46,180 nucleotides of DNA from Candidatus Yanofskyibacteriota bacterium (GCA_023245235.1 JAHFKT010000002.1:16803-62982), one strand, 5' to 3'. Positions 1-7,319 are shown, counted from the stretch's first letter. Made by a program: numbers and translations. The notes: a model not told the origin generated them from the sequence alone.

Positions 1-1
1 G

Positions 2-229
2 AATCTCCAGAAGAACCTTGACGTGTGCGCCGCGAATCTTGTACGCGCGAAAAAATCAGAGAATGAGGTCGAGCACCTCTACCGCGAAGGTCTGGTGGAG
101 CTTTTCAAGACCAAAGATGTCATCAGGATAATGAAGACCCGCGAGGTGTACCGCCATCTGTCGAACGCCGCTGACCGCGTCGGCGAGGCGGCGGACATCA
201 TCGGCGACATCCTCGTCAAGAATGCATAA
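2..229 (+). CDS. PhoU-like DUF47 family protein, C-terminal fragment
   Basis: The frame is open from base 2, so the true start lies before the window and only the last 75 residues are seen. They form two helical stretches with the pattern E-x-E-x2-L-Y-R-E-x-L, then L-F, then a helix with R-x2-E-V-Y-R-H-L and A-D-R-x2-E-A-A-D-I-I, ending about ten residues later. This is the C-terminal half of DUF47 proteins, PhoU-like helical bundles usually encoded beside Pit-type phosphate transporters. The partner transporter would lie upstream, outside the window. The GTG at 23 is internal and unlikely to be the start. Family assignment is from pattern memory; role in phosphate uptake is inferred. Confidence 0.7.
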   Translation, partial: NLQKNLDVCAANLVRAKKSENEVEHLYREGLVELFKTKDVIRIMKTREVYRHLSNAADRVGEAADIIGDILVKNA

Positions 230-324
230 GTTAGAGCGTGAAACCTTGCAGGTCCGGATGAACTAGTCTACAATTCTTTTTAACAAGGTCGAAAAAACTA
301 ACAATAACTTTGAAGAAGATAACC

Positions 325-603
325 ATGTCAAAAACAAAATCTCAAAAAGCGAATGATGCGATGAGGCAATCACTCCTGGTCGGTCTGGGACTACTGGACC
401 TGACGGTCACGAAGGTCGAAAAGTATTTGTCTGAACTGAAAAAAGACCTGCCGGCCAAGGACAGGAAACAGGCGGCTCAGGAGTTCATCAAGTCGGTGAA
501 ATCAAACAGCCAGGCCCTTGAACATTCGGTCAGAAAGAGCCTCAAGAAGTCCCTGGACGAAATGAGCGCCGCGGTGGATCCCGGCAAAAGACGTTCTGCG
601 TAA
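325..603 (+). CDS. small helical protein of unknown function
   Basis: A 92-residue protein if the ATG at 325 is used; a TTG at 310 would add five residues, but ATG is the more likely start. The chain is rich in Lys, Ser and Ala and is predicted almost wholly helical, with one hydrophobic amphipathic segment (LLVGLGLLDLTV, about residues 18-29) followed by charged helix. That layout resembles phasin-like or granule-associated helical proteins, but no family is recognised. A strong terminator follows 14 bases after the stop, so it is probably monocistronic or the last gene of the DUF47 transcript. Confidence 0.6.
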   Translation: MSKTKSQKANDAMRQSLLVGLGLLDLTVTKVEKYLSELKKDLPAKDRKQAAQEFIKSVKSNSQALEHSVRKSLKKSLDEMSAAVDPGKRRSA

Positions 604-616
604 GAACAAGCTCTCA

Positions 617-648
617 TTTAAAACTCCACCGTTCGGTGGAGTTTTAAA
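617..648 (+). terminator. intrinsic terminator
   Basis: Perfect 14-bp stem (617-630 with 635-648) with a GTTC loop; the arms end in A and T runs, so it can work in both directions. It closes the 325-603 gene. Confidence 0.8.
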
Positions 649-675
649 TTGAGCCGGACAAAGTAAAGAAGCCCG

Positions 676-969
676 TCAGGGCTTCATGAACATCCGGTAG
701 ACGCCAAAGAGGATAAAAGAGAACGGCACCAGCAGATAGAGCTTCGGCCAGAGACCAGTATAAACCTTGCGGGTGTACCAGGCCTCGACCAGCGGTGAAG
801 CTCCCAAGAGCACAAAGAACGGACCGACCGATAACGTTCCCGTTACGGCATATCGTTCAAGCTGAAAAACGAGTGCCGACGAAAGAAGAACTACACCTGC
901 CAGACGTATCCAGTTCGGCATCAGGTTTTTGACGCTCGTATGGCTGCCTAACGGAGTCCAGTAAGTCAT
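676..969 (-). CDS. small integral membrane protein, unknown
   Basis: 97 residues with three hydrophobic segments (about residues 22-39, 48-62 and 76-94) separated by short polar loops; the loop before the last segment holds WYTRKVYTGLWPK. No signal peptidase site is evident, so it is likely a three-pass inner-membrane protein. The stop codon lies in the loop of a small GCCC/GGGC hairpin (671-682) followed on the minus strand by a T-rich run, suggesting its own terminator. I do not recognise a family. It is oriented opposite to the preceding gene and is followed upstream by the terminator of the DUF6941 gene, so it is probably a single-gene unit. Confidence 0.65.
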   Translation of the reverse strand: MTYWTPLGSHTSVKNLMPNWIRLAGVVLLSSALVFQLERYAVTGTLSVGPFFVLLGASPLVEAWYTRKVYTGLWPKLYLLVPFSFILFGVYRMFMKP

Positions 970-1021
970 CTGTTTTCTGCGGTAAAAAGATACCGATATT
1001 TTGTGGTTCTGTCAATCAAAA

Positions 1022-1039
1022 ACACCCCGGGCGGGGTGT
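1022..1039 (-). terminator. intrinsic terminator of the DUF6941 gene
   Basis: ACACCCCG/CGGGGTGT stem (8 bp) followed on the minus strand by TTTTTGATT. Confidence 0.75.
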
Positions 1040-1044
1040 CTGAT

Positions 1045-1425
1045 CTAATTGGCCTGAATGAGCTCGATGGGCATGTTGGCTATCTCATCTTTGCCGACCT
1101 TTATCCGGATGGAATACCGGCCGGGTTTCTGGAAACTCACATTCTCAAAATTGAGGATAAGATTCGGGGACTGGTTATCCTCTTTTGTCTCAAGTTTGAA
1201 ATTCAGTTCGGGAACGGCCGGTTTCCCGCCCTGGTCGAGAATCGCTACGACTCCGTCGTACATTCCCCGTGTGCCCACCTTCAGATTGGCCACAAAAGAG
1301 AACCGGGGATGTGTAAGCGGGAACTGTTTACCGGAGATGGCCCCGAAGATACCGATGACATTAACCTTGCCGTCCTGCGACAGGAAAGCGTAGTCACACA
1401 AGTGCGCATAATTGAGCTTTATCAT
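1045..1425 (-). CDS. DUF6941 family protein
   Basis: 126 residues. The opening, hydrophobic residues then HLCDYAFLSQDGKVNVIGIF, matches a family I know as DUF6941: short beta-rich cytoplasmic proteins starting with a pattern like N-Y-A-x-L-x-D-Y-A. The rest alternates strands and loops (VANLKVG, VVAILDQ, NLILNF, GRYSIRIKVG), consistent with a beta-sandwich. Function is unknown. A TATAAA box (1432-1437) lies exactly six bases before the ATG and there is no Shine-Dalgarno, so the message is probably leaderless; that box lies just outside the start codon, in the gap after the neighbouring hydrolase gene's stop region. A terminator follows within six bases of the stop. Confidence 0.7.
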   Translation of the reverse strand: MIKLNYAHLCDYAFLSQDGKVNVIGIFGAISGKQFPLTHPRFSFVANLKVGTRGMYDGVVAILDQGGKPAVPELNFKLETKEDNQSPNLILNFENVSFQKPGRYSIRIKVGKDEIANMPIELIQAN

Positions 1426-1431
1426 ACGGTA

Positions 1432-1437
1432 TTTATA
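1432..1437 (-). promoter_or_regulatory. -10 box, leaderless start
   Basis: TATAAA on the minus strand, six bases before the ATG of the DUF6941 gene. The -35 region is weak. Part of a recurring arrangement in this window. Confidence 0.5.
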
Positions 1438-1440
1438 GCA

Positions 1441-2052
1441 TTAATCGTCCAGATTACGAATATCTTCAACAAGTTCCGGAAATTCCTCCTGATTTAAATG
1501 TTTCCTGTCATCAAAAATCCGGGTATGGGCTTTCGGCAAAGCTTTCCTGTACTTTTCCAGAGCAGAGAACGGAACGACCGGGTCGTCCGTGCTGTGATAC
1601 AGGTAGATCTGTTCAGTTTGTAAGTTTAACGTATGCGGCAAAGCAAAGCCGGCCAAAGAATATCCGTCACAGTCTGTATCATAGACCGCGCCGACAAGGA
1701 ACACAGCCTTTATCTTTTTGGGGAATTTGTTTTCGGACAGATATTTTACGACAAAGGACCCGCCAAGAGAGTGCCCCATCAGGATAACCCCGTCGTTCAA
1801 AAAAGGAATGAGCTTCCCGAACCACAGTTTCCATTCCTTGAATCTGGCGTTCGTCTTGTTGGGCATGGCCGGCAGGATAACCTCGTAACCCTCGCCCAGT
1901 TTTTGTCTCAATCCCGGCTTCCAGTCATCCTTGCTCGTCTTGTACCGTTCGATGTCGATCTTGTAATTCCGGAGAAAATCCAAATACCTTCCATAGGTTT
2001 CAAAGGTGTCTCCCCCATGAATAATAACAACCTGTTTTTTCAGAATCGGCAT
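1441..2052 (-). CDS. alpha/beta hydrolase of the RBBP9/YdeN type
   Basis: 203 residues, about the size of the RBBP9/YdeN serine hydrolases. It begins with a strand and the H-G-G motif (VVIIHGG, residues 8-14), has the nucleophile elbow GHSLGGS with Ser95, the acid region TDDPVVP (Asp156/157) and a C-terminal DRKHLN with His185, so all triad parts are present. No signal peptide, hence cytoplasmic. Substrate unknown; relatives hydrolyse small esters. A TAGAAT box sits 11 bases before the ATG. It lies 15 bases upstream of the DUF6941 gene on the same strand; that gene has its own -10 box, so coupling is possible but not required. Confidence 0.85.
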   Translation of the reverse strand: MPILKKQVVIIHGGDTFETYGRYLDFLRNYKIDIERYKTSKDDWKPGLRQKLGEGYEVILPAMPNKTNARFKEWKLWFGKLIPFLNDGVILMGHSLGGSFVVKYLSENKFPKKIKAVFLVGAVYDTDCDGYSLAGFALPHTLNLQTEQIYLYHSTDDPVVPFSALEKYRKALPKAHTRIFDDRKHLNQEEFPELVEDIRNLDD

Positions 2053-2113
2053 ATTCAGACTTCATTCTAGCATAGCAATAGGCTCCGGACATCATCAATT
2101 TCTGAAAATCAAA

Positions 2114-2131
2114 GAGCCCCGATGGGGGCTC
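2114..2131 (-). terminator. intrinsic terminator
   Basis: GAGCCCC/GGGGCTC stem with GATG loop, then TTTGATTTTC on the minus strand; ends the 2136-2441 gene. Confidence 0.7.
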
Positions 2132-2135
2132 CGTT

Positions 2136-2441
2136 CTACTTTGCGGTTTCGTCCGCGGCGATGCGCAGAGAGCGCAGGAAGCGCCGGTCGTTGGCGGTTA
2201 TGTCCGGACTGCCGGGCATCCGGGGTTCGGCGTGTTCGGCCGGCGGGACTTTCATAAGCGCGGTGCTCGTGGTGGCGGGCGGGCGGTGAACGAAGTGAAC
2301 AACGGCTTCGAGCGACAGCCTCATTTCGAATCCCGCCGCCCGTGCTTTCTCGCGGCATGTCTCGACCTGAGGATTCCCGGCGATCGCCTCGGCGATGGCC
2401 TGGGCAAGCTCGTGCGCGAACCGGTTGACGATGTCGTCCAT
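2136..2441 (-). CDS. small orphan protein with C-terminal NDRRFLRSLRI motif
   Basis: 101 residues, no recognised family. The N-terminal third is an amphipathic helix rich in Ala (FAHELAQAIAEAIAG), the middle is a Pro-rich linker (HRPPATTSTALMKVPPAEH), and the end carries NDRRFLRSLRIAADE. A very similar stretch ends the protein at 28452-28844, though the rest of the two proteins is unrelated. It has its own promoter (TTGATT-17-TCTAAT at 2462-2490), an AAGGAC ribosome-binding site and a terminator just after the stop. The last bases before the ATG (AGTTCTT) are identical to those before the 26115-26507 gene. Confidence 0.6.
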   Translation of the reverse strand: MDDIVNRFAHELAQAIAEAIAGNPQVETCREKARAAGFEMRLSLEAVVHFVHRPPATTSTALMKVPPAEHAEPRMPGSPDITANDRRFLRSLRIAADETAK

Positions 2442-2461
2442 AAGAACTGATTTGTCCTTGA

Positions 2462-2490
2462 ATTAGACGATATTTTGTTTAAAAAATCAA
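2462..2490 (-). promoter_or_regulatory. sigma-70-type promoter
   Basis: Minus strand: -35 TTGATT (2485-2490), 17-base spacer, -10 TCTAAT (2462-2467), followed by AAGGAC ahead of the ATG at 2441. Confidence 0.6.
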
Positions 2491-2516
2491 TACAATCTGC
2501 AGCACCCCGAACATCT

Positions 2517-3146
2517 TTACGGCAAAGCTACTCCGAGTTCTTTTAGATCAGCTTTCAGCTGCTCGTTATTTTTGAACAGTATCGGCACGTAACCGATCTC
2601 AGCGGATTTTTCCAGGCTTTTCACCGCGTCGTCAACAAAAACCACTTCTTCCGGCTTCACATGAAGCTTCTCAAATATGACCCGGAAGGCTCCCTCGTGA
2701 GGTTTTTGAAATCCTATCTCCGCAGAAACAACGACCTCATCCACCAGATCGGTTATGTTCTTCTCGCGCAGACGCTCTCTTAAGTCCGAGGTGTTATTGC
2801 TCAATATGCCGATCTTCAATCCTAACTGCCGGAGTACCGGTAATAGGACCAACAGTTCACTGTTCATCTCTCTTTTCGAGTTGGCATCACGTACCATCGC
2901 TCTGACTTTGCGTTCTATCTCGGGACTATCGTTAAACTCTGCAACAACTTTTACTATCATATCTTCCCAGCTCAAATTTTCTACATTGGACAGATGATTG
3001 TACTTAAAATAGGCATTTCGGAACTCATCGAAAGAAACGCCCAACAAGTCGGCGATAGATTTCCTCATGTCTCCGGCTTCTAATTCTATGACTCCTCCGT
3101 AGTCAAAAACTACCGCCTTAATATTTTTGTTCGTGTGATTCGTCAT
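2517..3146 (-). CDS. HAD-superfamily hydrolase
   Basis: 209 residues from the ATG at 3146. The frame runs upstream to 3272 but that extension would cross the terminator of the next gene (3197-3226), so the internal ATG is preferred. Motif I is VVFDYGGVI (nucleophile Asp15; the usual second Asp is Gly, as in YihX-like and related sugar-phosphate phosphatases), motif II is ILSNNT, motif III the Lys in QKPHEGAF, and motif IV VFVDDA. A helical cap lies between motifs I and II. Likely a cytoplasmic Mg-dependent phosphatase acting on a small phosphorylated metabolite; the substrate cannot be read from sequence. The proteins downstream give no pathway clue. Confidence 0.85.
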   Translation of the reverse strand: MTNHTNKNIKAVVFDYGGVIELEAGDMRKSIADLLGVSFDEFRNAYFKYNHLSNVENLSWEDMIVKVVAEFNDSPEIERKVRAMVRDANSKREMNSELLVLLPVLRQLGLKIGILSNNTSDLRERLREKNITDLVDEVVVSAEIGFQKPHEGAFRVIFEKLHVKPEEVVFVDDAVKSLEKSAEIGYVPILFKNNEQLKADLKELGVALP

Positions 3147-3196
3147 GTTCTCGGTCTTATGGTACCACAACGTTCCCAACGTCATCAATTTCCCAA

Positions 3197-3226
3197 CCCA
3201 AAACCCGCCGACTGGCGGGTTTTGGG
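3197..3226 (-). terminator. intrinsic terminator of the protease/TPR operon
   Basis: Perfect 13-bp stem (3197-3209 with 3214-3226) with GACT loop, lying after the stop of the trypsin-like gene. Its position also argues against a longer HAD gene. Confidence 0.85.
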
Positions 3227-3255
3227 ATATTTTTAGTCGAAGATAACATAAGTGA

Positions 3256-4185
3256 CTACTTAGGAAAATCAATCTCTGAAGCCGCCACTATCTCCGATCC
3301 TTCTGTCGATTTCTTTGGTGTTTTAGTTATTACCGGATACGTATTTAGTATGTGTTCTAAGGTTGGATGATTGTTTACATCGCGGGTTATGATTAAACCC
3401 GTTTCCCTATCTTTAAGATTTCTCATTGAAAATTCTAAAATTTCAGAAACGATATATGCAGGTATAGCTAAAGTAAGCGATGTATCGGTATAATAAGGAA
3501 GTCTGATGTCATTCGGTAGAGAAATATTTTTATTATCAATAATGCCCGCGTATAACAAAGCAGTAACCTTATTGGTTTTTGGATTAAAAATTGGAGAACC
3601 ACTTGCTCCACCCTGGACTACGGCATCAATAAGCAATCCGTGAGGCTTAGCACACGGGAACGGCTGAATAGCACTTACGATTCCTCGTTGCAGTACCGGA
3701 TTGATCTGATGAATCCAACCCGGAGCACGAAGCGTCGCAGTTCCTAGCGGATATCCCGACATATAAACCTCGTCACCTTCTTGGAGGTCAAAAATTTTTT
3801 CCAGTTCGAGCGAAGGGAGTCCTTTTACTTTTACGTATATCAGTCCAATATCAGGTACATCCGGACCATAGTGAATACCTTCTACTGGTTTTTCGCGTCC
3901 TAGTGTCGCAACAGCTTCAACGTCCATGAATAATTCCGCCATGCCCTTGCCAGGTATACTGTGTAAATACATAACACTGATCGGCCATTCATCGCCCGGA
4001 GCCCCCTTTTTCCTCGGTAATTGCTTTATTAATTCAATAACGTGATTATTTGTAACAATAATCCCATCTTCGTGAGCTATAAATCCAGTACCAATAATGT
4101 CTGGAAAGTCGGGCCTTTGTGAGATTCTAGAAACAATAGCTACGACTCCAGGTTTAAGTTTTTTGTATTCTTCTGAGAAAGGCAT
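3256..4185 (-). CDS. trypsin-like serine protease, cytoplasmic
   Basis: 309 residues. The triad is readable: His48 in TNNHV, Asp112 in PDIGLIYV and Ser195 in GGASGSPIF, within a trypsin/HtrA-like double barrel that fills roughly residues 10-250. There is no signal peptide and no PDZ domain, so it should act inside the cell. It starts 22 bases after the stop of the TPR/HNH gene, and a terminator follows its own stop, so the two form one operon. That pairing suggests the protease acts on, or is controlled by, the TPR protein; this is inference. A-T-richer codon choice than the ribosomal region (many AAT, ATT, TTT codons) hints at a separate history. Confidence 0.85.
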   Translation of the reverse strand: MPFSEEYKKLKPGVVAIVSRISQRPDFPDIIGTGFIAHEDGIIVTNNHVIELIKQLPRKKGAPGDEWPISVMYLHSIPGKGMAELFMDVEAVATLGREKPVEGIHYGPDVPDIGLIYVKVKGLPSLELEKIFDLQEGDEVYMSGYPLGTATLRAPGWIHQINPVLQRGIVSAIQPFPCAKPHGLLIDAVVQGGASGSPIFNPKTNKVTALLYAGIIDNKNISLPNDIRLPYYTDTSLTLAIPAYIVSEILEFSMRNLKDRETGLIITRDVNNHPTLEHILNTYPVITKTPKKSTEGSEIVAASEIDFPK

Positions 4186-4207
4186 TTCTATATAGTTAGT
4201 TTACCTA

Positions 4208-5575
4208 TCACGAAACACCCATCACAATTTTTGCCGCATGATAATATAAGCTGCTCTTTGTTTGGTCGTGATGCGGCTTACATAATGGTTCGCCGTTATT
4301 CGGGTCCCATAACGCGGCACATCCACAGGCCTGGGCAGTATTAGTTATCCTATAGTCTCGTAATATGCCATAAAATGATTTATACCGGTGATGAATCTCC
4401 AGATTTTCCGTTTTGTCACATGTGGCGATGGCGCACTTTCTGCCGAATCTTTCAAAAACGATCTTTCTCCAATTCTGATATTCGGGCATGCTCTCTATTT
4501 CTTTTCGTAGTTTGGTATATGCAATCCACGCTTCTTGCCTTCTTTGCTCCGCCTCTATTCGTATCTTCTCTTGGTTCTCCGAACGTATGCGAGCATCTTC
4601 GGCCAGTTTCCGCGCCCTCTCCGCTCTACGCTCCGGAGTATTATGCTCAATAATCTCCGCAACAATCTTCACAACAATCCAGCCACCAATCAAGAAAAGG
4701 ACTGCCTGCCAGGCAAAAATCGCAAGAGGAATTAGAATCACTAGAGATATTCCGTAGCCAATGATGCGAAGAATTGGTCCGAGTACGGGTATTGTTGTTA
4801 CATCTTTAACGTACGAGGAAGAGGGAATGTTTGTCGGCACTTGTGGTTGACTTCGTTGGGTGGCCGAAGTTGCACGAACTCGGTTATCTACTGGATCAGA
4901 TTTGAGTACAGAAGGACCCTTTATGTTTACATTCTCCACGCCTTCGCCTAGTACCGGGAGGATGGCCGTTGTCTTCTCTTTCGCCAATACCTGCGCTCTA
5001 TTCTCTAATGCATTCATATTTGTTGGCTCAATTTTTAAAACTTCATCAAAAGATTTCAGGGCATTTTGATGATCGCCAATTTCGTACAAGGCAACTCCTT
5101 TATTGTTTAGCACTAATACATTTGTTGGCTCAATTTTTAACACCTCAATATAAGCCTCCAGGGCCTCCTTGTGTCTACCAAGATTTCTGAAACAAAATCC
5201 GATATTGGCTAAAGTAGTGATCCTATTATTTAGTGCTAATATATTCTGTGGATCAATATTTAATATTCCGTCATCAGCCTCCAGGGCCTCTTGATATCTG
5301 ATCAACGCCTCATGATATTTGCCAATATATAGTGAGATAAACCCCTGATATGCTGAAAACCGACCTTTGTTGTTAAGTGCTTCGACATCTTCAGGATTAA
5401 TTTTTAAAACTTGGCGATAACCCTCCAGTGTCTTCTCTAGAATTGCAATATGTATCTGAGCACTTAAAATTCTTTTTGTGCCGTGTAGCGCCCCTACGTA
5501 TTTAGGGTCAGTTTTTAATCCTTCGCTAATTAAATCCAGATTCTGCTCTAATTCTTCTTTATCAGATAGATTCAT
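4208..5575 (-). CDS. TPR-repeat / membrane / HNH-like nuclease fusion protein
   Basis: 455 residues with an unusual order of parts. Residues about 1-195 are tetratricopeptide repeats, each near 34 residues with N-K-G or N-N and A-L-x-x-Y/F-x-E-x-L-K signatures. A polar linker is followed by two adjacent hydrophobic segments (about 265-315). Residues about 320-375 form a charged helix likely to be a coiled coil (RAERARKLAEDARIRSENQ). The end carries Cys381-x4-Cys386, His395-His396 in EIHHRYK, Cys417/Cys419 and LCKPHH (Cys432, His435, His436), the layout of an HNH/McrA-type zinc-binding nuclease fold. It leads a two-gene operon with a trypsin-like protease. A defence or stress-effector role is a guess from architecture. 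Confidence 0.75.
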   Translation of the reverse strand: MNLSDKEELEQNLDLISEGLKTDPKYVGALHGTKRILSAQIHIAILEKTLEGYRQVLKINPEDVEALNNKGRFSAYQGFISLYIGKYHEALIRYQEALEADDGILNIDPQNILALNNRITTLANIGFCFRNLGRHKEALEAYIEVLKIEPTNVLVLNNKGVALYEIGDHQNALKSFDEVLKIEPTNMNALENRAQVLAKEKTTAILPVLGEGVENVNIKGPSVLKSDPVDNRVRATSATQRSQPQVPTNIPSSSYVKDVTTIPVLGPILRIIGYGISLVILIPLAIFAWQAVLFLIGGWIVVKIVAEIIEHNTPERRAERARKLAEDARIRSENQEKIRIEAEQRRQEAWIAYTKLRKEIESMPEYQNWRKIVFERFGRKCAIATCDKTENLEIHHRYKSFYGILRDYRITNTAQACGCAALWDPNNGEPLCKPHHDQTKSSLYYHAAKIVMGVS

Positions 5576-5668
5576 ATCATTTATTTCAATTTCCTAACTG
5601 GCTCCAATGCCGAGAATCTTTCAAATTCTATTGCCCTAGATTATACCACATAACGGTTCTTTTGTGAA

Positions 5669-5717
5669 GGCCTGCGAAAGCGAAGCCCCATGTCTTCAGC
5701 GAGAAGCTGCGCAGGCC
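5669..5717. repeat. intergenic dyad
   Basis: GGCCTGCG (5669-5676) and CGCAGGCC (5710-5717) are perfect 8-bp arms around a 33-base centre containing GCGAGAAGC. It may be a distant relative of the palindrome family described in the findings. The gap 5576-5748 otherwise shows nothing. Confidence 0.45.
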
Positions 5718-5748
5718 CGAAGCTTGGTGCTTGGTGAGGGCCGAGCAT

Positions 5749-6414
5749 CTATTTGACTTTTTGCTCAATTAAATTGCCGGATGTTTTATCAAATCTGAAC
5801 ATAGGCCCCAGAGATTGAGTCGATTTATCGTAGAAATAGATATAGAGTTCTCCGTTCTTATGAGAATAGCCTTCCGAGTAATAAACTGGCCAATCAACGG
5901 CGTTGCCGTGCTTAAGACCATCCTTTCCCATAACCAGAGGGATCAGTTCCCCAGTGCAAATAGCACCACCACACCAGTCTTGAAAAACAAAATAGCTATT
6001 GCCATTAAAATCGTAACGGTCATATCCTGCAAACTCATAGCCATATGCAAATTGATCGGACTCGGAATCAATTTTAAGTATGCTCGTTTTATTTTTAAAA
6101 ACCTCCAGATACCTCCAGCGGGTTTCACTAACGGCACCGTCCATAAATCCTTTCTCGATCTTTAGTGAATAGTCTGAAAAGCCCTCCAGCATAAGAACGG
6201 GGCTTTGCGGATCACTGCTGATAAAGTCTGCAGAGCTATGAACGATCCCGTCTTGGGAAGTGCGGGTAGGCGTAGTGATTGGAGTTTCCAAGCTATTAGA
6301 CACAAGGTTAGCGCTAAGATTAGGGGCTTGAGAAACTTTGTAAGTCAGGGCAAAATAACTGACTCCGGCAAGAATCAGAATACCGAGGGTATAGAATTTA
6401 TGTTCTGCTTTCAT
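5749..6414 (-). CDS. membrane-anchored exported protein, unknown
   Basis: 221 residues. A single hydrophobic segment near the N-terminus (FYTLGILILAGVSYFALTY, about residues 7-25) is followed by a Ser/Thr/Pro-rich linker to about residue 60, then a beta-rich domain with many aromatic residues (YGYEFAGYDRYDFNGNSYF). No lipobox Cys follows the hydrophobic stretch, so it is likely an uncleaved anchor with the domain outside the cell. Two Cys in DWCGGAICTG could form a disulphide. No family recognised. Its ribosome-binding site, TAAGGA, lies in one arm of a long inverted repeat (6418-6433 with 6571-6586), so translation may be controlled by leader folding. Confidence 0.65.
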   Translation of the reverse strand: MKAEHKFYTLGILILAGVSYFALTYKVSQAPNLSANLVSNSLETPITTPTRTSQDGIVHSSADFISSDPQSPVLMLEGFSDYSLKIEKGFMDGAVSETRWRYLEVFKNKTSILKIDSESDQFAYGYEFAGYDRYDFNGNSYFVFQDWCGGAICTGELIPLVMGKDGLKHGNAVDWPVYYSEGYSHKNGELYIYFYDKSTQSLGPMFRFDKTSGNLIEQKVK

Positions 6415-6417
6415 GAT

Positions 6418-6586
6418 TTTTAATCCTTACCCCCGACGATGATATCAGGGGTGTATGACTCCCGATCATCGTCGGGGGTGCATCCCAATTGAATTAGCTC
6501 GAGGCCTGCTCAATCTCCGTAGAAATTGACGTGCCCTTATTTAGTTAGCACTGCTCTCTAATCACAATCAGGGGTAAGGATTAAAA
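6418..6586 (-). promoter_or_regulatory. structured 5' leader that can mask a Shine-Dalgarno
   Basis: Perfect 16-bp inverted repeat: 6418-6433 pairs with 6571-6586. In a minus-strand transcript the first arm met is an anti-Shine-Dalgarno and the second contains GGGGTAAGGATTAAAA directly before the ATG at 6414. Nested inside is a 14-bp perfect hairpin (6430-6443 with 6465-6478), which shares four bases with the outer stem. Either a regulatory leader or a small inverted-repeat element; no target-site duplication is seen. Confidence 0.5.
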
Positions 6587-6598
6587 CTCACTGAACGG

Positions 6599-6919
6599 CT
6601 AGCGCGAATTATTTCGCCATCGCAGTTTATTCAACCAGTTATGAGAGATACCGGAATAAGTAGTAAACCGCCACCACCAAGGAAGTTTCTTTTCTTCCTC
6701 AAAGAGCATCTTCCTCAACTCCAGATGTCTTGGTTCTTGGTCAACTTTCTTTGGATCAAGCGGGCCCGCTCTACCAACAGAGTAATGAGCAGCCGTATAT
6801 AAATGCAACTGTAGACCTATCCCTCTACGGAAATATCTTCCGCAGACGGGACATTTAATGCGGTCGTAGCAATTAGTATCTTTCCAATCATTTATGAATT
6901 GTTGCAGAGAGTTTATCAT
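6599..6919 (-). CDS. small C2H2 zinc-finger-like protein
   Basis: 106 residues. Residues 23-45 read C-P-V-C then 12 residues, His39, five residues, His45: a C-x2-C-x12-H-x5-H classical finger with the expected hydrophobic positions (Y, F, L). The rest is basic and aromatic (LPWWWRF). Bacterial proteins of this kind may bind nucleic acid, but this one has a single finger and no other known domain, so the role is open. Upstream lie three to four copies of an 11-base repeat (6932-6984) that could be an operator. No Shine-Dalgarno is obvious; the TAAAAT box five bases before ATG is too close to use with confidence. Confidence 0.65.
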   Translation of the reverse strand: MINSLQQFINDWKDTNCYDRIKCPVCGRYFRRGIGLQLHLYTAAHYSVGRAGPLDPKKVDQEPRHLELRKMLFEEEKKLPWWWRFTTYSGISHNWLNKLRWRNNSR

Positions 6920-7286
6920 GTTAGATTTTATTCCATCAATTAACCCTTAATCTTGTCCATTGATTATCCATTAATTGTCCATTCTTTTACCCCTATTTAA
7001 GACAAAACCCGCACGTTGGCGGTTTCCTACAAATCACTCCTTGATATTTAATGGTCCCCTTTGGCCGTCTTGTTTCATATCTTTCTCTTTATAGCTGAAG
7101 AATAAATTTTACGCAATAGATTTATATCAACAGCTCCGGTGCCGAATGTTTATTCCAATGCGGGTCGTCGGACAATGACTCGGCAATGCCTAGCATCGTC
7201 CTCCTCTTGGGAACCAGGCGGTTCCCAACTTCCTCCACGGGAGCGTTACGCCGCTCCCGACCCCATACGTCCCCGCAATGGAAAAG
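6920..7286. other. 370-bp gap with repeats and a large structured element
   Basis: No convincing gene. It holds the 11-base direct repeats (6932-6984) and a folded element at 7153-7283: outer arms 7153-7164 and 7272-7283 pair (10 of 12), enclosing two perfect hairpins, TTGGGAACC/GGTTCCCAA (7207-7228) and CGGGAGCG/CGCTCCCG (7238-7259), joined by purine-rich linkers on the minus strand. Confidence 0.6.
6932..6984. repeat. 11-base direct repeats upstream of the zinc-finger gene
   Basis: TCCATCAATTA (6932), TCCATTGATTA (6956), TCCATTAATTG (6967) and a partial TCCATTC (6978). The last three are contiguous with an 11-base period, about one DNA helical turn, which fits cooperative protein binding. 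Confidence 0.5.
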
Positions 7287-7311
7287 AAAACTCCCGCGAG
7301 GCGGGAGTTTT
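7287..7311 (-). terminator. intrinsic terminator of the ribosomal-protein cluster
   Basis: Perfect 11-bp stem AAAACTCCCGC/GCGGGAGTTTT with GAG loop, nine bases after the rpsI stop. Confidence 0.85.
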
Positions 7312-7319
7312 CAAAACGC

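Noticed and set aside
1003-1497. 164-codon plus-strand frame
   Set aside because: Shadow of the DUF6941 gene, whose own frame shows family similarity and a promoter.
3147-3272. N-terminal extension of the HAD hydrolase
   Set aside because: It would pass through a perfect terminator hairpin and adds no conserved sequence.
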